A stretch of DNA of 64,000 bases from Effusibacillus dendaii (GCF_015097055.1 NZ_AP023366.1:1736001-1800000); one strand, 5' to 3'; positions 26,962 through 36,665 are shown, numbered from the stretch's first letter. The notes: generated by a model from the letters alone, not told the origin. Translations and numbers: made by a program.

Positions 26962-27303
26962 TTATCGATGAACCCACTGCCCGTTCACCAACTGAGGAAT
27001 TACTGGCAAAATCCCTTTTTGCGACGCAAACACAGTCGACTCCCCCATTCCCTCTCTGGCGATGAAATGGCCGACCCGAGTGGCACGCAGAACGTCCGAT
27101 GCCTGGGCCGGATGGTTTCCCAACACAAACGTTTCTTCTCCCGGCTGCCTCAACAGACGATCCGCCACCGCTTTGCCGTTTAACAGCGACGCTGTATAAA
27201 CCGCGCGCGCCCCGGCCGATTTTCGAATCGCGACCGCTGTGCAGCGGCTGATTTTTTGTTCATCGATTTCTTCTTTTCGAAGCACTACATGGATCTTCCG
27301 CAT
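26962..27303 (-). CDS. Conserved-looking hypothetical protein
   Basis: A 113-residue small protein without signal or membrane segment. It starts MRKIHVVLRKEEIDEQKISR and ends GILPVIPQLVNGQWVHR. No family is recognised. GCAGGAG precedes the ATG, and it lies nine bases after the kinase-like gene, so it is translated from the same message and probably acts with it. Confidence 0.6.
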   Translation of the reverse strand: MRKIHVVLRKEEIDEQKISRCTAVAIRKSAGARAVYTASLLNGKAVADRLLRQPGEETFVLGNHPAQASDVLRATRVGHFIAREGMGESTVFASQKGILPVIPQLVNGQWVHR

Positions 27304-27312
27304 ATCTCCTGC

Positions 27313-28383
27313 CTAGAAACCTTTTGTCGCAATTTCATAAGCGTGATGCATCAGATTCGTCGCTGTCCGGCCGAGCCGCTCAAAACGCTGGTCTTTCGTC
27401 TGGCCGTTCTTCCAGCGGAAATAAATCTGTTGGCAGATGACCGCCACCTTAAAGTACGCATACGTCAGATAAAAATCGATCCGGCTAAGGTCACGTCCGC
27501 TTTTTCTGGCATACATTTCAACAAACTCTTCACGGGAAATAAAGCCGGGCAATGCGGTCACCGATGCAAACCCGCTGCGCAGGTTCTCCGAATCTTCCGC
27601 TTGGTCCCAATAACTGACTGTAATCGCCACATCGGACAAAGGATCGCCGATAGTGGTCATCTCCCAGTCCAGCACCGCCACCACTTTGGCGGGATCGTCC
27701 GCAGCAAATATCATATTGTTCATTTTAAAATCGTTATGGACAATGGTGGCAGCCGGAGACACGGGTATATGATCCAACATCCATTTCGCTGTTGATTCCA
27801 CCACCGCAATTTCATCCGTTTTCGCCCGTTCGTAACGTCCGATCCAGCCGCGAACCTGCCGCTCCATAAATCCTTCCGGATGTCCAAGCGATTCAAGTCC
27901 TGCCTCATTATAATCAATCGCATGCAAATCGACTAGCGTATCGACGACCGATTCCGAAATCTGTCGGCACAACTCCGGTGTATGTTCAACCCCTGCCGGC
28001 CATTCGCGGTCCAACACAAGCCCTTTTCTCCGCTCCATTACAAAAAACGGCGCTCCCAGTATTGACGTATCGTCTGTGAACACGTACGGTTTCGGAGCCA
28101 ACGGAAACACAGGGTGAACCATTGATAAAATGCGGCTTTCCCGCTCCATGTCATGCGCTTTTGGAGCCACCGGTCCAAACGGCGGACGGCGCAGCACCGC
28201 TTCCCAATCGCCGCATTTGATCAGATAAGTCAAATTCGAGTGACCGGACGGAAACTGTTCGACTGTAATCGGACCTTCCGGCATCTCGGGAATCCGCTCA
28301 CGCAAAAAGGGTTCTACCGCCGCTATATTCAATTCTTCCCCCGGACGCACTGCAATCGTATCTTTAAATGGTTTCTGAGTCAT
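27313..28383 (-). CDS. Aminoglycoside phosphotransferase-like kinase (ACAD10 type)
   Basis: A 356-residue protein kinase-like fold enzyme of the APH family. N-terminal lobe: FPSGHSNLTYLIKCGDWEAVLRRPP near residue 45; catalytic loop HNDFKMNNMIFA near 205; metal motif VLDWEMTTIGDPLSD near 225. This is the variety related to the kinase domain of human ACAD10, often found with acyl-CoA dehydrogenases and thought to phosphorylate 4-hydroxy acids. ATG 28383 sits behind GGGGGAG. The adjacent acyl-CoA dehydrogenase seen in other genomes is absent here. Small hypothetical gene follows. Confidence 0.85.
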   Translation of the reverse strand: MTQKPFKDTIAVRPGEELNIAAVEPFLRERIPEMPEGPITVEQFPSGHSNLTYLIKCGDWEAVLRRPPFGPVAPKAHDMERESRILSMVHPVFPLAPKPYVFTDDTSILGAPFFVMERRKGLVLDREWPAGVEHTPELCRQISESVVDTLVDLHAIDYNEAGLESLGHPEGFMERQVRGWIGRYERAKTDEIAVVESTAKWMLDHIPVSPAATIVHNDFKMNNMIFAADDPAKVVAVLDWEMTTIGDPLSDVAITVSYWDQAEDSENLRSGFASVTALPGFISREEFVEMYARKSGRDLSRIDFYLTYAYFKVAVICQQIYFRWKNGQTKDQRFERLGRTATNLMHHAYEIATKGF

Positions 28384-28476
28384 TTGTTTCACTCCCCCAG
28401 CGCGGAAACTGTCCGTCATATGCAAATATTCGGAAATCAATCCGGACGGTATGACATGGCTCTATTGTACCAAAAC

Positions 28477-28512
28477 AAACAAAAAAAACCAGACCTTGAC
28501 GGTCCGGTTTCG
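28477..28512 (-). terminator. Terminator of metH
   Basis: Minus strand ACCGGACCGTCAAGGTCTGGT followed by a run of T; it lies 25 bases after the metH stop. Confidence 0.75.
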
Positions 28513-28534
28513 AAACGTACCACAATTTGCTTTC

Positions 28535-31500
28535 CTAGACGTTAAAATAACGGGCTTCCGGATGGGCAAATACCATGGCTGACACTGAGGCTTCCGGGTC
28601 CATCATGAACCCGTCCGTTAATTGTACTCCAATATCCTCCGGTTTCATCAAACGGAACAATTGCGCCTGGTCATCCAGATTGGGGCAAGCAGGATACCCA
28701 AACGATACACGGATACCTTGATACCTCGCACCAAATCGTTCCTGCATCGTCATTTCGGCCGGATCGGGGAATCCCCAAACATCCCGCATGATGTGGTGAA
28801 TCCGTTCGGCAAACGCCTCCGCGAGTTCAAGCGCCAGTGCCTGAATCGCATGCGACCGCAAATAATCCCCCGCTTCTTTCCACTTATTTGCAATTTCACG
28901 CACACCACGACCGGCAGTCACCACCAGGAACCCTACATAATCCATTACACCGCTTTCCACCGGCCTCAGAAAATCGGCCAGGCACAGGTAGGGCGCCTGC
29001 TGCTGGCGAGGAAACGCGAATGTCTCGATAATTTTCGAATGGTCCTGCGGATCGTAAATCAGGACGTCGTTGCCTGACGACTGCGCCGGGAAAAACCGGT
29101 ACATTCCGTTCGTCTGGATGATTCCTGATTCTTTCGCTTCCTTCAAAAGCTGCTCTATGACCGCCATCAATTCGGTCGTTTTCGGATCGGACTCCGCCAA
29201 CAGTTTCTCTACATTCCCTTTCACACCCAGGTGTTTTCCCAACAACATCCGCAGATTCAGGTACGGCTGCAGGAAGGAAACCGGATACTCCCGCAGCACA
29301 TGCCGTTCCAAATCGGGCGGCAGAAAGACGGGAGCATTGCGATCCACAGTCGAACGACCCGCTTCTGCCGATACTTCCGGCTGGACGGTCGTTCCCGTCG
29401 CAGCACCCTGCTCCGCCGCATACGACTCTCTGATTAGAGTCAATTCCTCCATAAGCTTTGGCCGCAGTCGTTCGTCACTCAACCGGTTTGCCAGATCAAG
29501 CCCGTCCATGGCATCTTTCGCGTAGACGACTGGCCCCTCATATTCCGGTGCAATCCGCGTATGGGTAAATTTACGGGTCAAAGCGGCACCTCCCACCAAC
29601 ATGGGCACATCAATCCCGGACGCGCGCAAGTCCTGAGCGGTCACTACCATCTGCTGCGCCGATTTTACCAAAAGACCGGACAACCCAATCATATCCGGTT
29701 TTTGTTCACGGCAGGCAGTAATCAACTGTTCCGGTGGAACTTTAATGCCCAGATTCACGACCTGATACCCGTTGTTGGACATGATGATTTCGACCAGATT
29801 TTTACCGATGTCGTGCACGTCCCCTTTAACCGTGGCCAGCAGAATCTTGCCTTTGACGGCTGACTCCGTTTTTTCCATAAACGGTTCCAAATAAGCGACG
29901 GCCGCTTTCATGACTTCAGCGCTCTGCAGCACCTCGGCCACGATCAGTTCGTTGTCATTAAACAGGCGGCCAACTTCTTCCATTCCGTTCATCAGCGGAC
30001 CATTAATAATATCGAGCGGCGGGTATTTTGCCAGCGCCTGTTCCAGATCTGGAATCAGACCTTCTTTGCTGCCCTCCACCACATAGTTCGCCAGCCGTTC
30101 TTCCAAGGTCAGATTGGACGTCTGCTTCACCTTTGTCGTCTTCTTTTCCCGATAAAATGCGGTAAAATCGGCCAGCGTCTGATCGTTCGTCTGAAACAGC
30201 AGCTCTTCCGCCATGCGCCGCTCCGTTTCTGGAATCGAGGCGAACCGCTCCAGTTTCTCCGTATTTACGATTGCGTAGTCAAGGCCTGCTTTTGTGCAGT
30301 GGTAGAGAAATACCGCATTTAATACTTCCCGGCCCGCCGGCGGCAACCCGAATGACACATTGGAAATACCGAGAATCGTGGCACACTGTGGCAGCGCCTC
30401 TTTAATCAGGCGAATCCCCTCTACGGTTTCAAGCGCCGATCCGATATACTGCTCATCGCCTGTTCCTACCGGGAAGACCAGCGGATCAAAAATAATATCT
30501 TGCGGATTCACACCATACTGATTGACGAGCAAATCGTAAGATCGTTTCGCCACTTCCAGTTTCCGCTGTCGGGTGACCGCCATGCCGGTTTCGTCAATTG
30601 TGCCTACCACCACGGCAGCCCCATATTGAGTGATCAGCGGGGCGACTTCCGCAAACCGCTTTTCCCCATCCTCCAAATTGATCGAGTTAATGATTGCTTT
30701 TCCTTGTGAATATTTCAGGCCGAGCTCAATCACCTTTGCATCGGTCGAGTCGATCATCAACGGAACTTTAACCTTTTTAGTAACAAAATGAAGAAATTTC
30801 TCCATGTCACCGTATTCATCGCGATCCGGATCGGCCAGACAGATGTCGATTATATGTGCGCCTCCCTTTACCTGCGCTCGCGCCACCTCGGAGGCGTCTT
30901 CATATAACCCGTCGGAAATCAAGGTGCGAAATTTCTTGGATCCGATCACGTTTGTTCGCTCTCCGACCATCAGCGGACGATTGTCCGCTTCCAAATAAAC
31001 CGTCTCGATTCCCGATACAGCCGGCAAATGCCGTTTGGCTGACTGCCGCGGCTTGATGTCCTTCAACGCTTCGGCCAGGGCTCGGATATGCTCCGGGGTC
31101 GTACCGCAGCATCCGCCTGCTACGTTTAACCAGCCCTGCTCCGCGAAACCGGCCATTTTTTGGGCCAACCCTTGCGGTGATTCGTGATAGTGGCCGTTTT
31201 CGTCCGGCAGTCCCGCATTCGGATAACAACTGACCCCGCATAGCGCCAATTCGGACAGCGTTCGCAGATGATCGCGCATAAATTCCGGGCCTGTTGCGCA
31301 GTTCAAGCCAATCGTAATCGGCTTCAGATGTTCCAACGAAATATAAAACGATTCGATATTCTGACCCGCTAACGTGGTGCCCATCGGCTCAATCGTGCCG
31401 GACAACATGATCGGCAGTTGTTTGCCAAGTTCGGCAAACACTTTTTTAACGCCAATACTGGCCGCTTTTACATTCAACGTATCCTGGATCGTCTCCAGTA

Positions 31501-32017
31501 GCAGCAGATCAACGCCTGCCTCAATCAACGCTTTTGACTGCCGGTAATAATTTTCGACCAACTCGTCGAATGTCGTACCGCCTGTGACAGACAGCGTTTT
31601 CGTCGTCGGCCCCATTGCCCCCGCCACAAAACGGGGCCATTCGGGAGTCGAATATTTTTTTGCCGCTTCCTTCGCCAACTTGACAGCCGCGTGGTTGATT
31701 TCGTCCGCCAGATGCTGCAAATTGTATTCAGCAAGCACCAGTGGCGTGGAACCAAACGTATTCGTTTCGATAATATCCGATCCTGCCTGCAAATACTGCT
31801 CATGGATCGATTGAATCACATCCGGCCGCGTCAAGTTCAAATATTCGTTGCAGCCCTCGTATTCTTCGCCGCCAAAGTCTTCGGCCGTTAAATCGGCCTG
31901 TTGAATCATCGTTCCCATCGCGCCATCAAGTATTAGAATCTTCTTTTGCAGTTGATCAAAAATCGGAAGGCCGCTCAAATGCCCGCCTGCATCCGTTGCC
32001 GAAAAGTTTGCGCTCAT
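28535..32017 (-). CDS. metH: Cobalamin-dependent methionine synthase
   Basis: A 1160-residue modular enzyme that makes methionine from homocysteine and methyl-tetrahydrofolate. The homocysteine domain (about 15-325) carries LDGAMGTMIQ and the zinc cysteines in GGCCGTTPEHI near 300, with another in GLNCATGPE. The pterin domain covers about 355-610 (GERTNVIGS, IDICLADPDRDEY). The cobalamin domain covers about 640-860, with the axial histidine in GDVHDIGKNL near 732. The C-terminal activation domain that uses SAM is complete (RYFPAQSSGND-type region, GYPACPNLDDQAQLFRLM). ATG 32017 follows AGGGGG. A SAM-I riboswitch lies 115-270 bases upstream. Confidence 0.96.
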   Translation of the reverse strand: MSANFSATDAGGHLSGLPIFDQLQKKILILDGAMGTMIQQADLTAEDFGGEEYEGCNEYLNLTRPDVIQSIHEQYLQAGSDIIETNTFGSTPLVLAEYNLQHLADEINHAAVKLAKEAAKKYSTPEWPRFVAGAMGPTTKTLSVTGGTTFDELVENYYRQSKALIEAGVDLLLLETIQDTLNVKAASIGVKKVFAELGKQLPIMLSGTIEPMGTTLAGQNIESFYISLEHLKPITIGLNCATGPEFMRDHLRTLSELALCGVSCYPNAGLPDENGHYHESPQGLAQKMAGFAEQGWLNVAGGCCGTTPEHIRALAEALKDIKPRQSAKRHLPAVSGIETVYLEADNRPLMVGERTNVIGSKKFRTLISDGLYEDASEVARAQVKGGAHIIDICLADPDRDEYGDMEKFLHFVTKKVKVPLMIDSTDAKVIELGLKYSQGKAIINSINLEDGEKRFAEVAPLITQYGAAVVVGTIDETGMAVTRQRKLEVAKRSYDLLVNQYGVNPQDIIFDPLVFPVGTGDEQYIGSALETVEGIRLIKEALPQCATILGISNVSFGLPPAGREVLNAVFLYHCTKAGLDYAIVNTEKLERFASIPETERRMAEELLFQTNDQTLADFTAFYREKKTTKVKQTSNLTLEERLANYVVEGSKEGLIPDLEQALAKYPPLDIINGPLMNGMEEVGRLFNDNELIVAEVLQSAEVMKAAVAYLEPFMEKTESAVKGKILLATVKGDVHDIGKNLVEIIMSNNGYQVVNLGIKVPPEQLITACREQKPDMIGLSGLLVKSAQQMVVTAQDLRASGIDVPMLVGGAALTRKFTHTRIAPEYEGPVVYAKDAMDGLDLANRLSDERLRPKLMEELTLIRESYAAEQGAATGTTVQPEVSAEAGRSTVDRNAPVFLPPDLERHVLREYPVSFLQPYLNLRMLLGKHLGVKGNVEKLLAESDPKTTELMAVIEQLLKEAKESGIIQTNGMYRFFPAQSSGNDVLIYDPQDHSKIIETFAFPRQQQAPYLCLADFLRPVESGVMDYVGFLVVTAGRGVREIANKWKEAGDYLRSHAIQALALELAEAFAERIHHIMRDVWGFPDPAEMTMQERFGARYQGIRVSFGYPACPNLDDQAQLFRLMKPEDIGVQLTDGFMMDPEASVSAMVFAHPEARYFNV

Positions 32018-32033
32018 GCTGATCCCCCTAAAG

Positions 32034-32093
32034 TAAAGAAAACTTGGCTTTCACCAAGCCAAAGGCTTGAGCGGAAGCCGTAGTTGCCCTTAT
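32034..32093 (+). repeat. Hairpin-forming intergenic repeat, copy B
   Basis: Reads AAAGAAAACTTGGCTTTCACC at the left and GCGGAAGCCGTAGTTGCCCTTAT at the right. It shares both arms with the copy at 17663. It is inserted between the riboswitch terminator and the metH start, so it lies in the metH leader; a CTGTCG/CGACAG stem follows. Confidence 0.65.
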
Positions 32094-32129
32094 ACTGTCG
32101 CACTCTCCAGGTTATACTTCCCGACAGTG

Positions 32130-32288
32130 TGAAAAAAGCCCGCTCATAACGAGAGGGCTTACCGTTTAGTTTCCGCTCTCCTATCTTCCAGAAACTTGTC
32201 CTGCTGGATTTAGCACCGTGTGTTGAAACACCGGTTGCTGTGGTTTCGCCGGGCCAGATCCCTCCACCACTCTGGATAGAAGCAATAT
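32130..32288 (-). ncRNA. SAM-I (S-box) riboswitch with intrinsic terminator
   Basis: Minus-strand reading shows all S-box conserved blocks: AGAGTGGTGGAGGGATCTGG, CCGGCGAAACCACAGCAACC, GTGCTAAATCCAGCAGGAC and GAAGATAGGAGAG. The expression platform is the terminator AAGCCCTCTCGTTATGAGCGGGCTTTTTT at 32132-32161. High SAM should therefore stop transcription before metH. The aptamer spans about 32172-32285. The match to the consensus is close enough for a firm call. Confidence 0.95.
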
Positions 32289-32391
32289 GTTATTTTAATA
32301 ACTTTAGTCCAGTTTGCATGAAACCGGCTTAACTGTCAAGCAATTTGTGATTTTGTGTTGTGATTTGTGATTTTGGCAGGAATCGCCTGCC

Positions 32392-32769
32392 CTAGACATT
32401 TCTCCGTTTGTTTATCGAAACGAACAGGAAACGCCAACCGAACAGAAAGATAAAATTCACAATCATGGCGACGACCAAAAACGGCGGTTTAAATTCAGTA
32501 TGTTGGAAAAGAATCCGCAGCAGCATGCCAAACGGAATTCCGAGCACCCAAACAATTAAGGTACGCTTCAACATGGCCGAGTAACTTCGGTAATGCTTTG
32601 CTTGATACAGCCCCGCTGCCACTCCAACGGCCAACCAACCAGCCAAAAACGGCCATGCGGTAATAAAAACACCCGCCACACCCGAAAAAGTTCGATGTTC
32701 TCCCTGGCCAAGCAGCGCAAACAGCAATATGAGCAAAATATCGCCAACCATCAAAATTCCTGTATTCAC
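32392..32769 (-). CDS. DUF3054 family membrane protein
   Basis: A 125-residue protein with four membrane helices. The pattern VGDILLILLFALLGQGEHR near the N-terminus, then AWPFLAGWLAVG and RTLIVWVLGIPFGMLLRILF, fits DUF3054, a family of unknown function. The start is best placed at GTG 32769, eight bases after GGAGGG; the TTG two codons earlier is too close to that site. It follows the ba3 oxidase genes on the same strand but beyond a terminator, so it is likely its own unit. Confidence 0.75.
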   Translation of the reverse strand: MNTGILMVGDILLILLFALLGQGEHRTFSGVAGVFITAWPFLAGWLAVGVAAGLYQAKHYRSYSAMLKRTLIVWVLGIPFGMLLRILFQHTEFKPPFLVVAMIVNFIFLFGWRFLFVSINKRRNV

Positions 32770-32852
32770 TGACAAATCCCTCCGCTTTCCCGCTACGCCT
32801 ACATTTCAGAACGTTCCTTTTTTCCATCAAGCTTGCCAACCATTGTATCACA

Positions 32853-32889
32853 AAAAAAGAGCCGCTCAGTAATTCGAGTCGGCTCTTTA
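32853..32889 (-). terminator. Terminator of the ba3 oxidase operon
   Basis: AAGAGCCG and CGGCTCTT pair around a 13-base loop; on the minus strand the stem is followed by TTTTTTTG. Confidence 0.75.
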
Positions 32890-32925
32890 TCAAATCTTTT
32901 GTGAAAATGGCAGATGCGTCAAGCG

Positions 32926-34575
32926 TTACCAGGTACGGATGCCTTCCACTCCGGGCGGCGGATTTTGAATCATGTCCGTAATCGGAATTCCATAACCGAT
33001 TAGAATCAGGACAACCGCCAGTGTTACCCATATCTTCCAACGTTCCAGGATTCGCGGCGTTTCCTGTGCTTCTTCCGCCACTTCACCGACAGGGAACTCT
33101 TCTTCCCCTTTCGGCGCCTTAAATGCCAGGTAGAACACGAGAGATACTTGAATCACCGCTGCAATGAACAGGATAATTCCACCAATCATTGTCAGCTTAT
33201 GCAGCGGCATCCAACTTAACGCTGTGGGATCGTCCCCGTAAGTGGTGCCTGCTGTCCGGCGCGGTCCGCCCAAAAGCCCTAGTATATGCATCGAACCGGA
33301 CATGAATATCATTCCGATCGACCATAAAACTCCTTGCAGTTTACCAATATCATTGGCTGTTTTCGTCAGCTTGCGTCCCGTCAGATGGGGAATCAGCCAA
33401 TAACTGATTGCAAAAAACGTCATCGCTACTGCCGTTCCCACCGTTAAGTGAAAGTGTCCGGTTACCCAAACGGTGTTATGCACAACGGCGTTCAACTGGT
33501 TGCTTGCATTGATGATGCCCCCTATTCCGGCCGGAATAAACCACAGCATCGCCAGAAACAGCGAGAAGAAACGCGCGTCTCCCCAAGGCAACTTTTTGAA
33601 CCAGCCGAACAGTCCGCTTGCCCCTTTCGCCCGCCCGACACTTTCAAACGTAGCGAACAGCATGAAGGCGGTGATCATCGATGGGAGTGCAATTGCCATG
33701 GTGAGCCCCACATGGAGAAATTTCCACTTTTCCGAAATACCCGGTTCCATCAATTGATGGTGAAAACCGATCGGCGTAGAGATCAAAACAAACAAGACAA
33801 ATACCATACGGGTGATCGCGTCACTGAATACTTTGCCGCCGACAATCTTCGGCATAATGGTGTACCAGCATATATACGCAGGTAACAACCAGAAGTACAC
33901 GAGCGGATGGCCAAAGAACCAGAACAGGGTACGACTGAGCACGACATTTATTTTATCCACCCAACCGAACGACCAGGGAATCAACTGCAGCAAAGCTTCA
34001 GCCGCTACACCGAGTGTAGCCAATTGCCAAAGCACCATCGTAGCGACCGCCGTGAAGGCAATCAGCGGGGTGCGCTGACCCGGATTATTTTTACGCCATG
34101 TCTGAAAACAATGGAACATTCCCCAGCCGGCTACCCAACTGCCGACAATGAGCAAGGTGGCCCCGATATAAAAATATGGTGACGCTTTCATCGGCGCGTA
34201 AAACGTATACAAGACCGTTGCGTTGTTGGTCAAAATGGTAACGACATCCATTGCCGTTCCTATCACCATCAACCAGTATCCAATCCACCCCATGCGGGCT
34301 CCGGCTGGAGTCAAGGAACCGCCAGTTGTTCTTGCAATTCCGGCAAATAGAAAACCGACAATAAAGAAAGTAGTAAAAACCAAGCCCATCAAAACACCGT
34401 GTGCCGTCAAAATTTGATAATAGCCTAGCCACGTCGGCATTGTAACCGCTCCACCGCGATCCATCCCCTGCAACACGCCGCAAATCGCCGCCAAACCAAA
34501 AGCCGTAAAGGCGACCAGGATGTACGCGAGACTCAGTTTGGATGTCTTGCGGTCCACTCTTGTTTCAGTTGCCAT
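32926..34575 (-). CDS. cbaA: Heme-copper oxidase subunit I, B-type (ba3)
   Basis: A 549-residue catalytic subunit with about thirteen membrane helices. The low-spin heme ligand is in ILTAHGVLMGLVFT near residue 59; helix VI is FWFFGHPLVYFWLLPAY near 237, where the B-family has no glutamate; CuB ligands continue in TPIGFHHQLMEPG; heme ligands are in VTGHFHLTVGTAVAMTF near 393. This matches the ba3/B family typical of low-oxygen, high-affinity enzymes. The start is ATG 34575. It follows subunit II directly (18 bases). Confidence 0.93.
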   Translation of the reverse strand: MATETRVDRKTSKLSLAYILVAFTAFGLAAICGVLQGMDRGGAVTMPTWLGYYQILTAHGVLMGLVFTTFFIVGFLFAGIARTTGGSLTPAGARMGWIGYWLMVIGTAMDVVTILTNNATVLYTFYAPMKASPYFYIGATLLIVGSWVAGWGMFHCFQTWRKNNPGQRTPLIAFTAVATMVLWQLATLGVAAEALLQLIPWSFGWVDKINVVLSRTLFWFFGHPLVYFWLLPAYICWYTIMPKIVGGKVFSDAITRMVFVLFVLISTPIGFHHQLMEPGISEKWKFLHVGLTMAIALPSMITAFMLFATFESVGRAKGASGLFGWFKKLPWGDARFFSLFLAMLWFIPAGIGGIINASNQLNAVVHNTVWVTGHFHLTVGTAVAMTFFAISYWLIPHLTGRKLTKTANDIGKLQGVLWSIGMIFMSGSMHILGLLGGPRRTAGTTYGDDPTALSWMPLHKLTMIGGIILFIAAVIQVSLVFYLAFKAPKGEEEFPVGEVAEEAQETPRILERWKIWVTLAVVLILIGYGIPITDMIQNPPPGVEGIRTW

Positions 34576-34593
34576 GTAACGCGTCCCTCCCGC

Positions 34594-35061
34594 CTATTTT
34601 ACAATCAGCTTGGCAGACATCAATTGATGTCCCGCGCCGCAGTATTCATTGCACAAAATCAGATATTCTCCCGGTTTGTTGAATGTTTGGGTTGCCTCGT
34701 TGACAAGTCCGGGAACGGCCATCAAGTTAACGTCAGTTCCGGGGATTTCAAAACCATGCACCACATCTTTGCTCGTAACGCGGAAAGTAACCGTCGAACC
34801 GGCCGGAACTTCCATCTGTGCAGGTCCATAACCGAAAACAAAGGCGGTCATATCCGCTTCGTACCGTTTATCGCCAATCTGTTTCAGACCCGGTTTATCA
34901 AAAGGCGGAGTTTGATCCACCACCTTCGGATCGATCGTTTCCCTAATGCTGGGAGGTTGCATCCCCATGGCAAACGTGCTGATGAACAATGATACAATAA
35001 ATATCACTACTATTGCTCCGCCAATTATTAACCAAATCTTTTCAAAACGATGAATATGCAT
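34594..35061 (-). CDS. cbaB: Heme-copper oxidase subunit II, ba3 type
   Basis: A 155-residue subunit with one N-terminal membrane helix (about 8-32) and a CuA cupredoxin domain. Ligands are in DVVHGFEIPGT near 100 and CNEYCGAGHQLM near 137. It has no fused cytochrome c, unlike the CtaC of this window. AAAGGAGG precedes ATG 35061. Middle gene of the three-gene ba3 operon. Confidence 0.92.
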   Translation of the reverse strand: MHIHRFEKIWLIIGGAIVVIFIVSLFISTFAMGMQPPSIRETIDPKVVDQTPPFDKPGLKQIGDKRYEADMTAFVFGYGPAQMEVPAGSTVTFRVTSKDVVHGFEIPGTDVNLMAVPGLVNEATQTFNKPGEYLILCNEYCGAGHQLMSAKLIVK

Positions 35062-35093
35062 GTACTGCTATACCTCCTTTCTGCTGACTCCTA

Positions 35094-35258
35094 TCAAAGT
35101 CTGCTTACGTACAGTCCAAAAACCCCTACCCAACTGGCCACAATCAAGAACCCCAGGATTAACACCAAAACTAATGTTCCCGTCAGTACCGGTTCCTCTT
35201 CTTTCTTTTTGTGGGCAACGGTTTCTGAATCCGTTACGTGCGGATTTGGATTTGCCAA
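35094..35258 (-). CDS. Oxidase subunit IIa (small ba3 subunit), TTG start
   Basis: A 54-residue protein: a charged, hydrophilic start (ANPNPHVTDSETVAHKKKEE) followed by one membrane helix (VLTGTLVLVLILGFLIVASW, VGVFGLYVSRL). This form, directly upstream of a ba3 subunit II, is that of the cytochrome c oxidase subunit 2A family (Thermus ba3 IIa). The initiator is TTG 35258 behind GGGAGG, so automated gene finders may miss it. It ends 32 bases before cbaB. Confidence 0.85.
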   Translation of the reverse strand: MANPNPHVTDSETVAHKKKEEEPVLTGTLVLVLILGFLIVASWVGVFGLYVSRL

Positions 35259-35332
35259 TCGATTCGCCTCCCTTCCGCTGTCTTATAAAACCTTCTACCA
35301 CAAAGTATAGATTTCTAGATTTTACCCGGGTA

Positions 35333-35371
35333 TCAGGGAGTTCCCTTAACATGGAAAGAGAATTCCCTGAA
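35333..35371 (-). terminator. Possible terminator of the chemoreceptor gene
   Basis: Minus strand CAGGGAATTCTCT and AGGGAACTCCCTG are inverted arms just after the stop codon; there is only a weak T tract. Confidence 0.4.
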
Positions 35372-35372
35372 A

Positions 35373-36665
35373 TTAGATTTCAAAAGAGGTAAGAATTCTT
35401 TCCAGATCCGATGCCGATTGCCGCAATACGTTGGCTGACGAGGCGGTCTCCTCTAAAAAAGCGGTCTGTTCCTGAACGGAAGCCAATACCGATTGCGAGC
35501 CCGTTGCGGTTTTGCGAGCGATCGATGAAACGTGCTTTGCTTCCTCCATGACCGATTGCAGTGCACGGACCTGTTGGTTCATCAATCTGTCAATTTGATC
35601 TACCGAATCAACGACCTGATGCACGGAATTCGTCATCTCCCGGATCGCTCCGGTCGTTTCTTCCCCTTTGGCCGCTTCGTCAGCAACCAGGTGATTTTGT
35701 TGCGAAATCCGGGCCACCACTTCCTGAACCTCATTTTGCATCGAGCGAATCAGCAGTCCAATCTGTTCGACTGCCTCTCCCGTTTGATCTGACAACTTGC
35801 GCACTTCCTCTGCGACAACAGTAAATCCCCGTCCATGTTCGCCTGCCCGGGCCGCCTCAATCGACGCATTCAAGGCCAATAAGTTGGTTTGCACGGAAAT
35901 ATCTCCTACCACGCCAATGATGTTTCCGATTTCCTTCGCATTGTTCTCCAAACGAACGACCAATTCGGTCGATTCCCGGTTAAATTGCGCCACGTTTTGC
36001 AGACCCTTTACCAGATCGCCAATAATCTGCGCGCCTTGATTCAATGTGTTTTCCAAATCCGCACAGAGAACTTTCGATTGCCGGACTTGATCGCTCACCT
36101 GCTCCGACAAACGGCCGGCCTGTTGCGTCAATTCTGCCGTTTTGTCTGTCAACTCGAACTGTTTTTCGGCACCGGTCGCAATCTCCTCCATTGTCAGGGC
36201 AATCATTTCCACGTTTTTTGCGGCATGTTCCGACGCTCCTGACAATTCGTTCACATAATCATGCGTCTGTTTAAAATTCAGATCTACGTTAGAGACCATC
36301 TTCCGCAAACTGTCCAGCATCGAATTAAATGCGATCCCCAAAGAACGCAGTTCATCATCAGAGGAGGAAACCTGTATCGTATGCCGAAGATCCCCTCTGG
36401 CAGCCAGGCGCGCGGCGCCCTCCAAAGAAATTAACGGTTTGGTAATCCATTTCGCAGCAAAATACCCTAAAATTCCCGACCAAATAATACCAAGCAAGAG
36501 CGTGCCTGATACGTACAACCAATCCGGGACGCTTGGCGCAATCCAATCTTTCAAGACAAAAATAAAAAAAGCGGAAGTAACATATGTCACAAAAGCCAAC
36601 GCAACAATACCAAGCACAATTTTTTTGACCAAACTGAATTTTGGCGACTGATATTCTGTGTTCAT
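35373..36665 (-). CDS. Methyl-accepting chemotaxis protein without a sensory ectodomain
   Basis: A 430-residue receptor. Two membrane helices (about 12-33 and 45-68) are separated by a loop of only some 12 residues ([11 protein letters not shown]), so there is no extracellular ligand domain. A HAMP domain ([20 protein letters not shown], about 69-122) and a coiled-coil signalling domain follow. The hairpin tip is [44 protein letters not shown] near 240-285, complete for CheA/CheW contact. It starts 35 bases after the GAF protein gene, which may supply the input. ATG 36665 has GGAGGCAGGCAGG upstream. Confidence 0.9.
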   Translation of the reverse strand: MNTEYQSPKFSLVKKIVLGIVALAFVTYVTSAFFIFVLKDWIAPSVPDWLYVSGTLLLGIIWSGILGYFAAKWITKPLISLEGAARLAARGDLRHTIQVSSSDDELRSLGIAFNSMLDSLRKMVSNVDLNFKQTHDYVNELSGASEHAAKNVEMIALTMEEIATGAEKQFELTDKTAELTQQAGRLSEQVSDQVRQSKVLCADLENTLNQGAQIIGDLVKGLQNVAQFNRESTELVVRLENNAKEIGNIIGVVGDISVQTNLLALNASIEAARAGEHGRGFTVVAEEVRKLSDQTGEAVEQIGLLIRSMQNEVQEVVARISQQNHLVADEAAKGEETTGAIREMTNSVHQVVDSVDQIDRLMNQQVRALQSVMEEAKHVSSIARKTATGSQSVLASVQEQTAFLEETASSANVLRQSASDLERILTSFEI

